Assembly (NCBI GenBank): GCA_034766995.1
Contig: CM068317.1
Span: 20,835,714-20,899,713 of the forward strand
DNA: 64,000 nt
Source of the DNA: Acanthacorydalis orientalis
Lineage: Eukaryota; Arthropoda; Insecta; Megaloptera; Corydalidae
Direction: 5' to 3'
The position numbers and the translations under genes are program-made. This document shows, one piece after another, positions 11,975 to 24,484 of the stretch. How positions within the stretch are numbered: the stretch's first letter is position 1; every line of letters begins with the position of its first letter. A model generated the notes under the pieces. It was not told the origin of the DNA and did no database searches. It was given only the letters and a program-made list of their open reading frames with translations.

Positions 11975-12835
11975 TGAGGTAAATTCATAGCGTTTTTGAC
12001 CTGATAATGAATGGCTATTTTTTCGAAATGCTTCTATTTTTCAACACAATCTCCCTGAAGTTTAATACACTTTGAGTAGCGATGCTTCAATACTTTTTCC
12101 AATCGTGAGAATCAGCTTCCTCTATGTCTTCAAAATAGCTCTTTACTGCTATTTTTGACTCATGATTTGAGAAAGTCACTAGTCAACAAGAAAAAATTTT
12201 AGATTACAAAATAGATGGAAATCAGCAGAAGTTAAATCAAGCGTAAGCAGCATATCGTCTTTAGTTTGGTTCCAATTAAAATTTACATTCAATTGTATTT
12301 TTGCTCAATTGTCAGCAAACGCATAAAATTCATTTTCAATCACTTTTTTACACCTAATTCTTCGATTAGATTATGGAATCCAAGATACCCACAGCTCTAG
12401 TAATTTCATACACCTTTAATCAGTGATACTCTAAAAGTATTGTGCACTTGATTGATGACTTCTGGTACCGTTGCACTTTTAAAAATTCACTACAGAGGTC
12501 ATCATGCAAACTTGTGTAACCACATTTAAATTCTGCGTCTCATTTTAATTTTAAATAAAAGTGCTTTATCACCGAATATATTTTTCTTCTCGTTAAAAAT
12601 TTCTATTGGTGTTAAATCTTTTTTAACAAAAAATAAATCACTACACTTATTCAATTTTATCCACTTTAAAATATACACTGAAATAACTTTATTTAAACAG
12701 GTGTTTAAAACAAACTATTCGATTTGATATTTCACAGATATCCATAAGACAGGTGTAGTAATGCCATGTGGAAAATGTTTTAGACATAACACCGACATCT
12801 ATATGCCAAGTCGTGAACTCTTCAAGTTACCCTCG
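11975..12835 (-). mobile_element. Mariner transposon, internally deleted
   Basis: The ends are TGAGGTAAATTC at the left and CGAGGGTAACTTGAAGAGTT (complement, ending 12835) at the right, each next to TA. The left part resembles the C-terminal coding region of the elements at 5507 and 53435 (the TTTAATACACTTTGAGTAGCGATGC type, 12060-12190). The right part (about 12370-12660) resembles the N-terminal coding DNA of the 53435 element. The 861-bp length and lack of any open frame show loss of the middle of the gene. Inactive. Confidence 0.75.
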
Positions 12836-12929
12836 TATATAACGAAATTGTAATTTTTCACATAAGTATATTTTACATTGTGCTTCGAATTAAACGAACA
12901 AAATTTGGAGTTCATACAGATACTATTAC

Positions 12930-13665
<736 letters not shown>

Positions 13666-13941
13666 CAGTGACGCATCCAGAGGGTAAGGGGCCCTAATGC
13701 TCCCCAAATGAAAATGGAAAAAATATTAGAAAACAAAATAAATCATCGCGCGAAAATCCACACAGAGAGATTAATGTAATCACGTCTGAAATAATTCAAG
13801 AATTTTGTAACAAGAAAAGAAAACTGGATTTTATTCCTCAAAATTTTTTTATAATCACCTAATGAATTTATTAAATTTACATTAAAAAAAAATATATGAT
13901 CAACTCCTCCCCACCATGATTAAATCCTGAGTGCGCCTCTG
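13666..13941. mobile_element. hAT-like MITE
   Basis: The left end CAGTGACGCATCCAGAGGG and the complement of the right end CAGAGGCGCACTCAGGATT are imperfect inverted repeats of the CAGNGGCGCATCCAGG type, common at hAT ends. The 8-base flanks TACAGGTA (13658-13665) and TATAGATG (13942-13949) agree at 5 of 8 positions, as expected of a decayed 8-bp duplication. No coding capacity in 276 bp. Confidence 0.6.
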
Positions 13942-14247
13942 TATAGATGTAAATAATTGTTATGAAATAATTAAGACACAATTCATATTTAAATAAATCT
14001 CTGATACAATCAGTAAATAGTGAAAGTAATTTTTTTATCAGTTTAAAATTTTAGCTTTTAGAATCCACAAAATTTTAAACACATTTTTTGAAGTTCTTAG
14101 TACTGAGAATTATATCTTTATAAGAATGACCTAAGCTTAAAATATATTTATTTATAAATAAATTATTATATAATTTAATAAATTGGATATAGCTAAATTA
14201 TAGACTTCTTATTTACATAATCACTTTCTAACAATATATATTTTAAG

Positions 14248-14251
<4 letters not shown>

Positions 14252-14285
<34 letters not shown>
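14252..14285. repeat. (TA)n microsatellite
   Basis: Short pure TA run. Confidence 0.9.
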
Positions 14286-14289
<4 letters not shown>

Positions 14290-14435
14290 TAACATAGAAT
14301 AAAGTCACACAGAACTTTTTCATTTTATAAATCTTTGTAATTTAAAATATTTGTAATTACAAATTACAATTTACGAAATAAATGAGGATGATATTAAAAT
14401 ATATCATTGAATTCTCTTAAATATTTCTTTATAAT

Positions 14436-14519
<84 letters not shown>
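14436..14519. repeat. (TA)n microsatellite
   Basis: TA run interrupted once by TATGTATG at about 14457-14464. Confidence 0.95.
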
Positions 14520-14520
<1 letters not shown>

Positions 14521-15097
14521 TATAAAGTATTTCACACAAAGAGAAAACCTTTTTGTTAGCTATAAATTCTAAATATAAAGTAAATATTATTTAATACCAT
14601 ATGTTCACGTATTTTTATTGCTATATCAGAAAATGTAAATATTGAAATAGATAATTGTTTATTATATCTAACACGTGTTCCTTGAACATATTTAAAATTC
14701 TTTTCTAGGTCGTTGGAATGTCCTTCGTTTGTTTCTACGATAGAGTAATTCATATAAAAAATAAAGGGCAATAATAAAATTAAAATAAATTATTCAGAAA
14801 AAGTTTTACTTAATTCATTAAAAAAACAGTTTTTTTTCAATAAATATTTTAAGAGATATAACGTGTACGTTTACTTATTAATAATAATACCTTATTAATT
14901 GTGTTCACAATTGTGCTAATATTTACATATACATGAACAATGGACGCAAATAAAAGCATTGCATGTAGGTACATATTAGAGATGTTCTTGAACATAAGAG
15001 AATAAAAATAAAACAAAATTCAGTTTTTAATACGAATTTGAGCAGCATTTTTCAACTGAAATTTATTTTTAAAAAATGTTATTTGAAATAAAAATTA
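14520..15097. other. A+T-rich noncoding DNA
   Basis: Nothing recognised. The minus-strand frame at 14556-14771 has no family features. Confidence 0.45.
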
Positions 15098-15107
15098 TGT
15101 ATATATG

Positions 15108-15184
<77 letters not shown>
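15098..15184. repeat. (TA)n microsatellite
   Basis: TATGTA units followed by more than 70 bp of TA. Confidence 0.95.
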
Positions 15185-15187
<3 letters not shown>

Positions 15188-15299
15188 TTTTATCAATTTT
15201 CGTTATTATTATTTGCAATAACTATTTTTTTATTACCAGAAACATATTTAATGCATTTATTATTAGATATTAATATACTTATAATAATAGTATATATCA

Positions 15300-15540
15300 G
15301 TTGGGTTGATCATCTGGTGCCTCGCCACTAGAACGAGTACCGAGCACCATGCTACACAACCCGCACTGCTCAACTTTCTTAATTGATGGATCTGATTCAT
15401 GGTTTGGAAAATCATCACCAATTGGGGAAGCAATTTTCATGACCCCACCCCCTTACGTCAGGGTCGAATCTTATTCTAAGACCAGTGGCACTCCAGGGTA
15501 CGTGAGCAGGTATCCTCTTAGTGGTCTACATAGTATATGT
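15300..15540. other. Unidentified higher-complexity island
   Basis: Balanced composition with open frames on both strands: plus 15349-15621, and a minus-strand frame through about 15310-15450 containing VEQCGLCSMVLGTRSSG with a CxxC pair. The minus-strand frame is preceded by an in-frame stop, with a possible donor GAC/GTAAGG at about 15462-15454. It may be an exon, a decayed mobile element or a unique conserved block; I recognise no family. Confidence 0.3.
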
Positions 15541-16035
15541 AATATCAACATTGTATATAATTTTAATTATATCAAGAAATGTAACAAGTTACTGCTAGTA
15601 ATTAACTTTTTCATAATATAAGCTTAAATGACAAATATATATCATTCATAGATTCAGTGTTAGAATTTCCAATATAAAATTTATTCTGTACGAATTATAA
15701 GGTACATCAGAAATTTGTTTTTATATATTTAGAAAAAATCGATTATTTTATTAATATGAATATAAATTATTATCGCTGAATAAAAATGAAGCATTTTATA
15801 GAATTATATAAGACATTTAAATAACTTTCCTTAAAGATGACTACAATGCTCTCTATATCAATCGCAGACACTACAAAATATATTTTTTAATTTTCGTATC
15901 TGATATATTCTGCTTAGAGATAAAATTAAGAGATATAATTAATACCATATAGTACCAAACTGAAGATTAATCCATAATGATATTACATTCAAAACAGGGA
16001 TGATTTTATTTCCGTTTTTATTTTTTTGAAATACA
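15541..16035. other. A+T-rich noncoding DNA
   Basis: Nothing recognised. Confidence 0.5.
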
Positions 16036-16110
16036 AAGGTGCTCTGCCCCCTACTCGCTACTCACGCCGACCCTCGTGTGGCTCTGCCACCGTTGATATC
16101 GTTCAATTAA
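16036..16110. repeat. GC-block dispersed repeat, copy B (partial)
   Basis: GCTCTGCCCCCTACTCGCTA here matches GCTCTGCCTCCTACTCGCTA in copy C with one difference, and GACCCTCG follows in both. The downstream TA-containing module seen in copies A and C is absent. GTGGCTCTGCCAC at 16078-16090 is a small perfect hairpin. Confidence 0.5.
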
Positions 16111-16564
16111 ACCAAACAAAAACAGAGGATTTTCTGAATTTATAGTTTTAGTTTCACTAGACAGAAAAAGTAAATATGAAATAAAATAAAAAATCGCTCA
16201 CATTTACAATTAACTTCAGGAATATCTATCAAGTATTAGGTTATCTTAAAATTAATAATAAAATAAGGAAATGAACTAAATAGAAGCATTAATATTGTTT
16301 TAAAACAACAAATATGCATTTAACCAATTATAACCAATTTAGGTATTTTTTTTCACCTAATCTTAAACTTTTAAACGGCAGTGTTTATACTCTATAAAAA
16401 AGGAACGGTTTATTACCCAATGATTTTATATTCAAGTTTATAAATGAAACATCAATGATTCAATTTAATTATCTTACAAAATTGTAATTAAATCTATAAA
16501 ATATCAAAATCAATTGATTATATTTTATTTATAATTAATTTGTGTAAGATATTATCATATACTT

Positions 16565-16569
<5 letters not shown>

Positions 16570-16623
<54 letters not shown>
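16570..16623. repeat. (TA)n microsatellite
   Basis: Uninterrupted TA run. Confidence 0.95.
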
Positions 16624-16630
<7 letters not shown>

Positions 16631-16835
16631 CTCTATAATTAAACTTGATTAGAAACAACTTTATGACAAGAGAACATTAATGAACGCTCACATGTAAAAC
16701 AATAAATTTTTATTATATCCCACGTAATAATTGTTTCTAGTAAACATAATGTATTTCTTAGATATTTTCAAGACACTATCTTACAGTTCATCAAATATCT
16801 ATAAATTCATGTAGAGATCATCTTCCTATACATAG

Positions 16836-16837
<2 letters not shown>

Positions 16838-16899
<62 letters not shown>

Positions 16900-16900
16900 C
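16838..16900. repeat. (TA)n(TATG)n microsatellite
   Basis: TA run ending in TATGTATG. Confidence 0.95.
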
Positions 16901-17057
16901 ATGTATGTGTATAAAAGAGCACATAATTGCGTAATTTGAAAAAATACCACACAAACTAAAAAAACCGTCGAAAACACATACATATTAATTAAACTCAACT
17001 ACATATGCAAATTGTATTGTACATTTATAAATAATGTACACATCAAGAACTTCTTTT

Positions 17058-17165
17058 TCATTGGCGTAGGTGGAGCCAATATAAGTAAGATGGGCCGTCT
17101 TTAGACTGGGCGTGGTATGAGAGTGTCCCTCATTCAGGGGACTGAACCCCACTAGATTTTATGTT
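17058..17165. other. Unidentified higher-complexity block, possible hAT-type fragment
   Basis: It begins ATTGGCGTAGGTGGAGCC, loosely like some hAT termini, and contains GGGGACTGAACCCC, a short hairpin at about 17138-17151. No matching opposite end or duplication was found. Confidence 0.25.
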
Positions 17166-17553
17166 GATGGTCTATTATATTAAATACATTTAATTTTTAT
17201 ACCATCCGTATTGAATCAATGAACAATGAATGTATGTGTGTATACTTATCATAATAATCGACAAATGGTTTAAAATAAACTACTTATTAAATTATAATTA
17301 CCAGTTAATAGGTATGTGAATAAATTTTAATATGTAATTCCATTCAACTAGGTTTGTTTTTCTTGCATAATTTATTAATGTCTGGGGAAACAATCTGTTT
17401 AAACACATTTTTTTATAATCAATGTACGTTTGTATCCGAATGCCCATTTTATTGTTTTATCTTGTATTTTATTTGTAAAAAATTAATAAAATATTCAAGT
17501 TAATAAACAATTCGTATTTTCGAACTCTGTCATTTACTATATATAAACATATT

Positions 17554-17561
<8 letters not shown>

Positions 17562-17614
<53 letters not shown>

Positions 17615-17630
17615 TTATGTGTGTGTATAC
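17562..17630. repeat. (TA)n(TATG)n microsatellite
   Basis: TA run followed by TATG/TGTG variants. Confidence 0.9.
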
Positions 17631-17934
17631 ATGTGTGTGGATTTATGTATCGTGCAACAAATCCAATTTGTTGTTTGAAAACCACTTCATTCATTTTTAT
17701 TTTAAAAAAGGAACAAATATCATGAAAAAGGTAAATGTATTCTTAAACCATAAAAAAATGTATACTAATAAATATTGATTGCAATGCAAATATAAGAAAA
17801 TTCTTTTTTTAATCTTCAAAGTACGACAAGAGTTTATTTTCAATTCTTCTTCATTGTTTTTTCCTATTATTTTGTTTAAATAAAATGTATTTACATTTAG
17901 GTGTGTTTAAATACCAAAATAAACTTAATTTCGT
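17631..17934. other. A+T-rich noncoding DNA
   Basis: Nothing recognised. Confidence 0.5.
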
Positions 17935-18670
17935 CACACTTTTATCAACACTTCAGCCATTGTACAGCCCACTGATAGGTATAAGCCTTCCTTGACCAAC
18001 ACTAAAAGTCTCGATTTACAGCGTACCTTTTCTATTAAGTTCCACCGAGTTTAACGAATTCATTTATCAATCTTGAATTTGATCTTTTTCAGGGTCGTTT
18101 TGATTCTAATGATTATCCTATTGTCACCAATTGTCATTTTGTTATAATACACAGCCGATTCATTGCAATTTAAGTCTATTATGTTACTTATCATTTCTTG
18201 TTTGTTTTTTTTTTAATTCATTTATTTTTTTTATTTTTGCAGCACGTTATATTAAACATTTGTCTTCCGTGTTCTTTTTATGATTTTTAACTTCTGTTTA
18301 ATTTTAACGTTAGAAGTATATCTATAGACGATAAATGGTAGTATACATTGGTCAATAACACAAAAGTTAAAATCCTCTAGAATAAAATGTAAGCGTCTGA
18401 ATGCTTACAAACCTAACTATGTAGCGTTGAATTTGTTCATAATGTTGAATTCTGGTGAAATATTTTTTCCAATGTAGACACATGGCACTCGAAAGTGCTC
18501 CATTATATTGCCTTGTATTAAAATTAGCTATTTTATACAATTTTCTTAGATTGAAATTTCATTTTGGAAAGTTTATATTAAACCTGATTGTTAAATTATT
18601 ATTAGTATTATTTATTAAAGTATGATTTTTTAATTCTTCCGGTTTTTTAAATAATACTATGTCGTCCGCG
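17935..18670 (-). mobile_element. RTE-type LINE remnant, reverse transcriptase to C-terminus
   Basis: Reading the minus strand from 18667 gives FADDIVLFKKPEEL, the catalytic reverse-transcriptase motif with both aspartates, then a decayed frame. At 18090-17970 comes a segment resembling the conserved C-terminal tail of RTE-like elements: KRP-KRSNSRLINEFVKLGGT, then NRDF and AYTYQWAVQW, equivalent to the usual EAYVQQW end. FADD and the tail are about 690 bp apart, near the spacing of an intact element. The 5' part beyond FADD is missing, and a CA/TA microsatellite begins about 15 bp away. Stops and frameshifts make it a pseudogene. Confidence 0.7.
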
Positions 18671-18683
18671 AATCATTACATAA

Positions 18684-18711
18684 CCACACACCCACCCACC
18701 CACACACCCAT

Positions 18712-18791
<80 letters not shown>
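18684..18791. repeat. (CCCA)n/(CA)n/(TA)n compound microsatellite
   Basis: It separates the minus-strand LINE remnant from the plus-strand one, so the two LINE fragments stand head to head across it. Confidence 0.95.
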
Positions 18792-18794
<3 letters not shown>

Positions 18795-19621
18795 CTTTAC
18801 AAAAATAATTTCAAAACGTCTACAATCGCAACTAGATTTCGCTCAATCACAGCAAGCAAAACAAGTAAAATTTCAAAACGGATTTAATACAATGGATCAT
18901 ATTCAGATAGTGATAGAAGTAATTAGCCTCTCAAATGAATACCATATAACAGTATGTCTTAGAACTGTAGACTACGAAAAGGCTTTCGGCTCTATTATCA
19001 CTTTATTGGTCATATTTGCTTTGAAGGACCAGAGGATAGAGGACATCATATCTCTAGTTGCCAGATAACACCCACAAGAATGCAACCTTGATGGTAAATC
19101 TACAGGAAGAAAAAAAATCGAGAAAGGTATAAGACAAGGAAATGCAATTTTCCCGAAATTATTTACTTCAGCTTCAGAAGAAGTATTCAAATCGTTTGAT
19201 TGGGAGAACAAAGTAATCGAATTTAAAAGAAGCAAGATTAAGTCATCTCTGGTTTGCTGATGATATCGTTATCTTCGCAAGCATTCCGGAAGAGCTACAA
19301 AAGAAGATAGAAGAATTAAATGATGCCAGTTAAAAAATTGGCCTAAACATGAAGTACGAAAAAAAATAGTGTTGTTCAATGCGTTTGTCTACCCGAAAAA
19401 AATTGAAATAAAAGAAACAGAAATAAAAGAAATTAAGAAGTATCTTTCTATCTAGGCCAGCTTATCAGCAAAGATGGATCATTCATTGAAGAAGTAAACC
19501 GAAGAATAAAAATGGGATGGAGCTCATTTGGACGAAATGCCTCTATATTTAAATCAACAATCCCATTCTGTTTGAAGAAAAAAGTATTTGAACAATTTAT
19601 ACTACCCAGTCCTTATCTAAT
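18792..19621 (+). mobile_element. RTE-type LINE, reverse-transcriptase region (5'-truncated)
   Basis: The plus strand encodes the reverse-transcriptase core of an RTE-like non-LTR retrotransposon: FTKIISKRLQ, FQNGFNTMDHIQ, the first catalytic motif as VDYEKAFGSI (about 18969-18998), KGIRQGNAI, then FADDIVIFASIPEEL at about 19255-19300. A stop (TAA, 19331-19333) replaces a codon in the motif read as NDAS-stop-KIG. Downstream, out of frame, come ISKDGSFIEEVNRRIKMGW and FEQFILP near 19605. Other stops and frameshifts are present. The sense sequence breaks off there and resumes at 20126 with TYDRKTW. The upstream endonuclease half is absent. Confidence 0.8.
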
Positions 19622-20125
19622 GCCAATTTTTTAACTGGCATCATTTCATTCTTCTATCTTCTTTTGTAGCTCTTCCGGAATGCTTGCGAAGATAACGATA
19701 TCATCAGCAAACCGGTGTTAAGTTAATCTTGCTCCTTTTAATTTCGATTCATTTGTTCCCCCAATCAAACGATTTGAATACTTCTTCTAAAGCTACAGTA
19801 AATAATATCGGGGAAATTGGATTTCCTTGTTTTATACCTTTCTTTGTTTCTGTAGATTTACCATCAAGGTTGCATTCTTGTGAGTGTTATCTACCAACTA
19901 GATGTATGTTCCCTCTATGCTCTGGTCCTTCAATGCAAATATGACCGATGATATAATAATAGAGTCGAAAGCCTTTTCATAGTCTACAAATCTAAGACAT
20001 ACTGCTATTTGGTATTCATTTGACAGGCTAATTACTTCTCTCATTACCTGAATATGATCCATTGTACTAAATCCATTTTGAAATTTTGCTTATTCCCGTG
20101 ATTGAGTGAAATCTAATAACGATTG
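19622..20125 (-). mobile_element. Inverted copy of the same LINE reverse-transcriptase segment
   Basis: This is the reverse complement of about 18827-19343, roughly 90% alike by eye. The part nearest the spacer (FADDIVIFASIPEEL through the KIG codons) is almost identical and has the same in-frame TAA (complement at 19631-19633). The VDYEKAFDSI motif is kept here in a better form than in the sense arm. A 278-bp spacer (19344-19621) separates the arms, so the transcript could fold into a hairpin with arms of about 500 bp. A frame at 19729-19944 on the plus strand is an antisense shadow. Confidence 0.8.
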
Positions 20126-20543
20126 TACCTACGACAGAAAAACATGGGTATTTAACGCCAAAATCATTCAAAGACTCCAAACAACACAAAGAAGTATGGA
20201 AAGATGCATACTAGGAATAATAAGAAGAGACAGGAAAAGAATAAAATGGATACGAATACAAACAGGAATCACAGATGTAATAAGAAGTGTAGCGTCTGAA
20301 ATGGAAATAGCTGGGACATGTTGCAAGAAAAGGGGACAACAGATGGTCATCAGTAATTATTTACTGGGAACCAAGGAATATTAAATGACCAAGAAAGAGA
20401 CCAGTGTATAGGTACAATAATTAAAATTTTTTTTGAACATCAGTGGAATAGAAAGAAATTCAATCGTACAAAATGGAAAATCATAGAAGAAGTCTTTATA
20501 CAGCAGTGGATTTTCACGGGTTGTTGCTGCTGATGATGATTAC
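20126..20543 (+). mobile_element. RTE-type LINE C-terminus and 3' end
   Basis: The frame opens with TYDRKTWVFNAKIIQRLQ and RSMERCILGIIRRDR, equivalent to the YGCETW...RAMERAMLG block of RTE elements, and continues to KWKIIEEVFIQQW at about 20468-20510, the expected terminal motif. A short GCTGCTGATGATGAT tail follows at 20527-20541, as RTE elements often end in short tandem repeats rather than poly(A). It picks up where the sense segment at 18792-19621 stops (FEQFILP), so the two are probably one element split by the inverted insert. Confidence 0.75.
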
Positions 20544-21387
20544 GTATATATATATACATATCAAAGTTGGATTATTTTAAATATCAACTTTTGCAATTTT
20601 AATCTTTATATTTATATTAACAGCACACCTGCTTAAAGCAAACGAAACCCAGTAAAGGTACTTTTCGAAATATAATTATCATTTGTCTCAAATTTTCTCT
20701 TTGCACATGTTACTTAAGGCGAATAAAAAAAATAAATATATATTTAAGGGTACAATATTGTAATTTATTTCAGGATCTTGTTGCCTATATTAAAAATAAA
20801 ATATTTATTCAACATTACTTAGATTGTAATTTTATAATTATGATCAGTTTTATTAATGTTAGATGGAGCAACTAGTATTCGATTAAAATAAAAGTGAGAT
20901 CATTGAAAATAAGAGTGACACAAATCAAGTTACTTTATATTCGAATAAATTAAAGGTAAAGTTTTTTGTCACTTCAAAGTTTGGAATTAATAAGACGTAA
21001 TTTATTAATGTGTTTTTATTAAGCATTGTGTACAAAACTAAATAATTTGGTGATTTTTTAACAATTTAGTATTAAAAAATATATAAAAATGATATGTAAA
21101 CCGTTCACCTTTACTTAAAACAAAAAATTAAGTATTATAAATTATGTTAATTTTAATGAATTCACTCACTTAATAAAAAAAAGTACTTGTTGAGGGAATT
21201 TGATTTTTGTTGAAATTTTTTAAGAGAAATAATTAAACAGTATTTAGTTGTCATTATCCAACGGTCTAGAAATATTTAAATAAATGAAAGTAATGACAGT
21301 GAGAGCAATGAAAATAGTTTATTGAAAGTTATTAAAAAAATTATGATAACATGTAACAAAGCATTAATATCTTTTTTTCTCTTCTTT
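20544..21387. other. A+T-rich noncoding DNA
   Basis: Nothing recognised. Confidence 0.5.

Positions 21388-21455
<68 letters not shown>
21388..21455. repeat. (TA)n microsatellite
   Basis: Uninterrupted TA run. Confidence 0.95.
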
Positions 21456-21458
<3 letters not shown>

Positions 21459-22486
21459 CTTTTATATTATTAATGTCACGGACCTTATTTGTTTGATTTT
21501 AGTTCAAGAATATAGAATTAAAATGTATCATTTAATGATTCCTTATATTGAATAATATGTTTAATCTCTTTTGATGCACTGTGTTTAGCTATTTTACAGG
21601 ACTTTCATCAGTATTAATTATCCTACATGAAATAGTTTTTCCATTAATAGCTTTTTTCCATCGAAATTGTTAAACATAATGATAAAAATTCTTGCTGAAT
21701 ATATTAATCACCCGAAAAAAAATTTTTTTCTTGCATATTATTCCAAGTTTCCAAATCAGAATCATTCTGATGTCAAAATATCATGATGTTCATATTAATT
21801 ATTTCATTATATTTATATTTGCCAGATTTACCTAATTAATATGAGTGGTTTTGTATGTTCCAATTTTTTCTTTTACAGAAATCACTATATGTAATAATAT
21901 TTTTATAAACTCTGATTGTTCTTAAGGATTGAAGAATTACCCATTTTCTTGCATATATCTCACTCCCATGATTAATCTTAAACGTACATAGTTAAAATTT
22001 ATTCCCAAATTTCATCATTAATGAAATATTCTATTAATATGTCACTTTTATTAATCTTTTCTATTTCAGTCTTACCCTAAAATAATAAACTAATGTCACC
22101 TTTTAGAGTACAATTGGGATATTCTTTAAATCTACTATTGAAAAAAATATAATGTCACTTCTCACAATCAAATTCATAAATAAACCTATTCTAGAATATT
22201 TATTTTTTTATCATATTTGCTATTAACGATCTACGAATCAATGCACTGTTTCGAAAAGATACTTATATTGGAAACTATTATCACCAATTAAAGAAAGAAT
22301 ACAATTCTTAAAGTGGACAAAAATCATTCTTTATATTCGTAAATCTATATTATTATACAAGCAAGTGTTTATATGGAGATACCACAAAATCAAAATCCAT
22401 GTGGCACTTTATTTACTATAACTGTGAACTCTTCTATCTACTTGTTCTTATTATTTTTGTGTCAATATACTTATCTCTTTTTTCCT
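21456..22486. other. A+T-rich noncoding DNA
   Basis: Nothing recognised. Confidence 0.5.
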
Positions 22487-22580
22487 TAATTTCCCTCTCC
22501 CTCTCTTTGCAATATATCCTCCCTCTGCCTCTCTCTCTCTCTATATATATAATATATATGTATATATATACACGTATATA
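22487..22580. repeat. (CT)n-rich and (TA)n compound microsatellite
   Basis: A pyrimidine-rich stretch (CCCTCTCCCTCTC) grades into pure CT and then TA/TATG repeats; GATA units follow to about 22600. Confidence 0.9.
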
Positions 22581-23059
22581 GATAGATATATAAATAGATA
22601 AAAAGAGAGGAAGTAAAAACACCAGTCCACTATTAATTACTGACACAAATGTCACATTTAAGAAAAACAGAATTATTTAAATTCTTCATTTTTCTTCTTT
22701 CTTTCCGGTACATCTTATTATAGGTTTTAACGTCCCTCTAAATAATATTTTATTCTTATCTACTGTTTATTTTTTTCACTTTCTTTCAACTTTCAGTATT
22801 TTAGGAACGTCTAATACATTTTGCGACATTTTTTCCCTTTTATTTCATTTCCATGCAACTCTTTCAATATTCTCTTTTCCTCTCTCTGTGGTACGAGAGG
22901 AAGTGAAAAAATAAAGAGACATTTAAGAAGTAAAAAATGTTTATTCTAGGTACATAATGTTAGTAGTTGTTTTTCTATTTAATCCTTCCTTACTACTATA
23001 CGCTTACTCCAGCACTTCATGACCTTCTGGATTATATCCTGGAAGGAACTGTTTCAATT
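22581..23059. other. A+T-rich noncoding DNA
   Basis: Nothing recognised beyond a short CTCTCT-containing stretch near 22872-22890. Confidence 0.45.
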
Positions 23060-23340
23060 TTTGCGCAGCCACTCTTGCATCATATTAAATATTTAGGTTC
23101 TGATCTCCTAGACCACTCACTATACAGTCTCGATTTAATAGCAAGTAATTATCCCCCTTTTGAACCATTAAAAGAAGAGATGAGAAAACAGTAGTTTCTT
23201 TCTGACGAGGTCATTAGTACAATTCAAGAATGACTACGCAAGATATCAAAATTATTTTTAAGACATGATCCAGAAACTAATTAAGGGTTGAATTATGTTC
23301 ATAGAATTTAAGAGAGGTTATATAGAAAATGACCTTAATA
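23060..23340 (+). mobile_element. Mariner-like transposase C-terminal relic
   Basis: Plus-strand reading gives LLDHSLYSLDLIASNY, a decayed HPPYSPDLAPSDY box with its Asp still present, then PFEPLKEEMRKQ-stop-FLSDEVISTIQE-stop-LRKISKLF and RLYRK. This is the order expected of the last 90 or so residues of a DD34D transposase of the type with LFGPLKE after the third Asp, unlike the other mariners here. Inverted repeats were not found. Probably the oldest mariner trace in the window. Confidence 0.6.
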
Positions 23341-24420
23341 AAAGAACTGTACATAGAATAAGAGTATTTTTACTTTTTAAATGTTCCTTTAGTTTTCAAT
23401 TGCCCTCATACATATTCTGATCAAGCTAATCACTAAAACATTACGGCTCTAAAAATTTCTCACCTCTAAGTATTTCATATAATTCCTGAATTATATGAAG
23501 TACAATTATATTAAATATTCCTATTTTTGGATATTATCCTCTACATTTCACTCACTTTCATGGGATGATAATTTATATATATATATATTTATATTTATTT
23601 ATTAGAAAATTCAAAGAATATTCTCATCTACAACTCTCATGAAAGAACCTATACATCACATGAAGCTTATTTAAAGTTTTTAATAATTTGAATTTTGAAG
23701 TTTTTTTTAAATAGAATCAATTTAACAATTAAAAATTCTTGATGTAAACCCTATTACACTTCATACCATGATTATTAAACTGCTTAATATATTTATTACT
23801 TTTTAGAAAAGTTAGAAAATAGTTTAAACTATTTACTTCTTTACATATGTTTTTATTTAAAGTTATATATGCTATTCATCTGATATAACCTAATTATATT
23901 ACCTTTATGGAATTTATTTTATCTTCATTGATTCTCAATCCTGTAAATCGGATTTTTTCTTCATTGTCTTAAAAAAATATTATACATTCCATTCTATAAT
24001 TGAAAACAGAAAAAAGTTAGTCTTATAGTAATGTGCAAATCTGTGCTGATTCATATAATTATTCTCAACTTCAATTCATTTGTAACCTTCTTTGAACCAC
24101 GTACTTTTGATAAAGAATATCAATAATTCATAAAAAACAAAAAATTTGTGTCGAGGTGAATATATATAAGCAATAATGTAAAGAAACATGCAGCGTTTTC
24201 TGATTGAATTTTTATTTTTTCGATTCACACACTATTGTTTGAGATAAACTAACAATATGCAAATTTTTTTTAATTTTTAAAAACGTTCGTAAAATATTAT
24301 TATAATAATTATTTCATAGATTACATAAAATTAAAGTTTTAATTCTTGTTTTCTCTATTTATTAGATAAAACAGCTATTCTAAATTAAAATCATAAATAA
24401 TGCAATTATCGACAAATAAG

Positions 24421-24427
<7 letters not shown>
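23341..24427. other. A+T-rich noncoding DNA
   Basis: Nothing recognised apart from a short TA run near 23574-23590. Confidence 0.5.

Positions 24428-24481
<54 letters not shown>
24428..24481. repeat. (TA)n microsatellite
   Basis: Uninterrupted TA run. Confidence 0.95.

Positions 24482-24484
<3 letters not shown>

Noticed and set aside
18972..19235. Minus-strand 87-codon frame and the matching plus-strand frame at 19729-19944
   Set aside because: Both are antisense shadows of the two reverse-transcriptase arms.
19615..20117. ATCTAAT at both edges of the inverted LINE arm as a target duplication
   Set aside because: The right copy falls inside the inverted arm, where it aligns with ordinary LINE sequence, so the match is coincidental.
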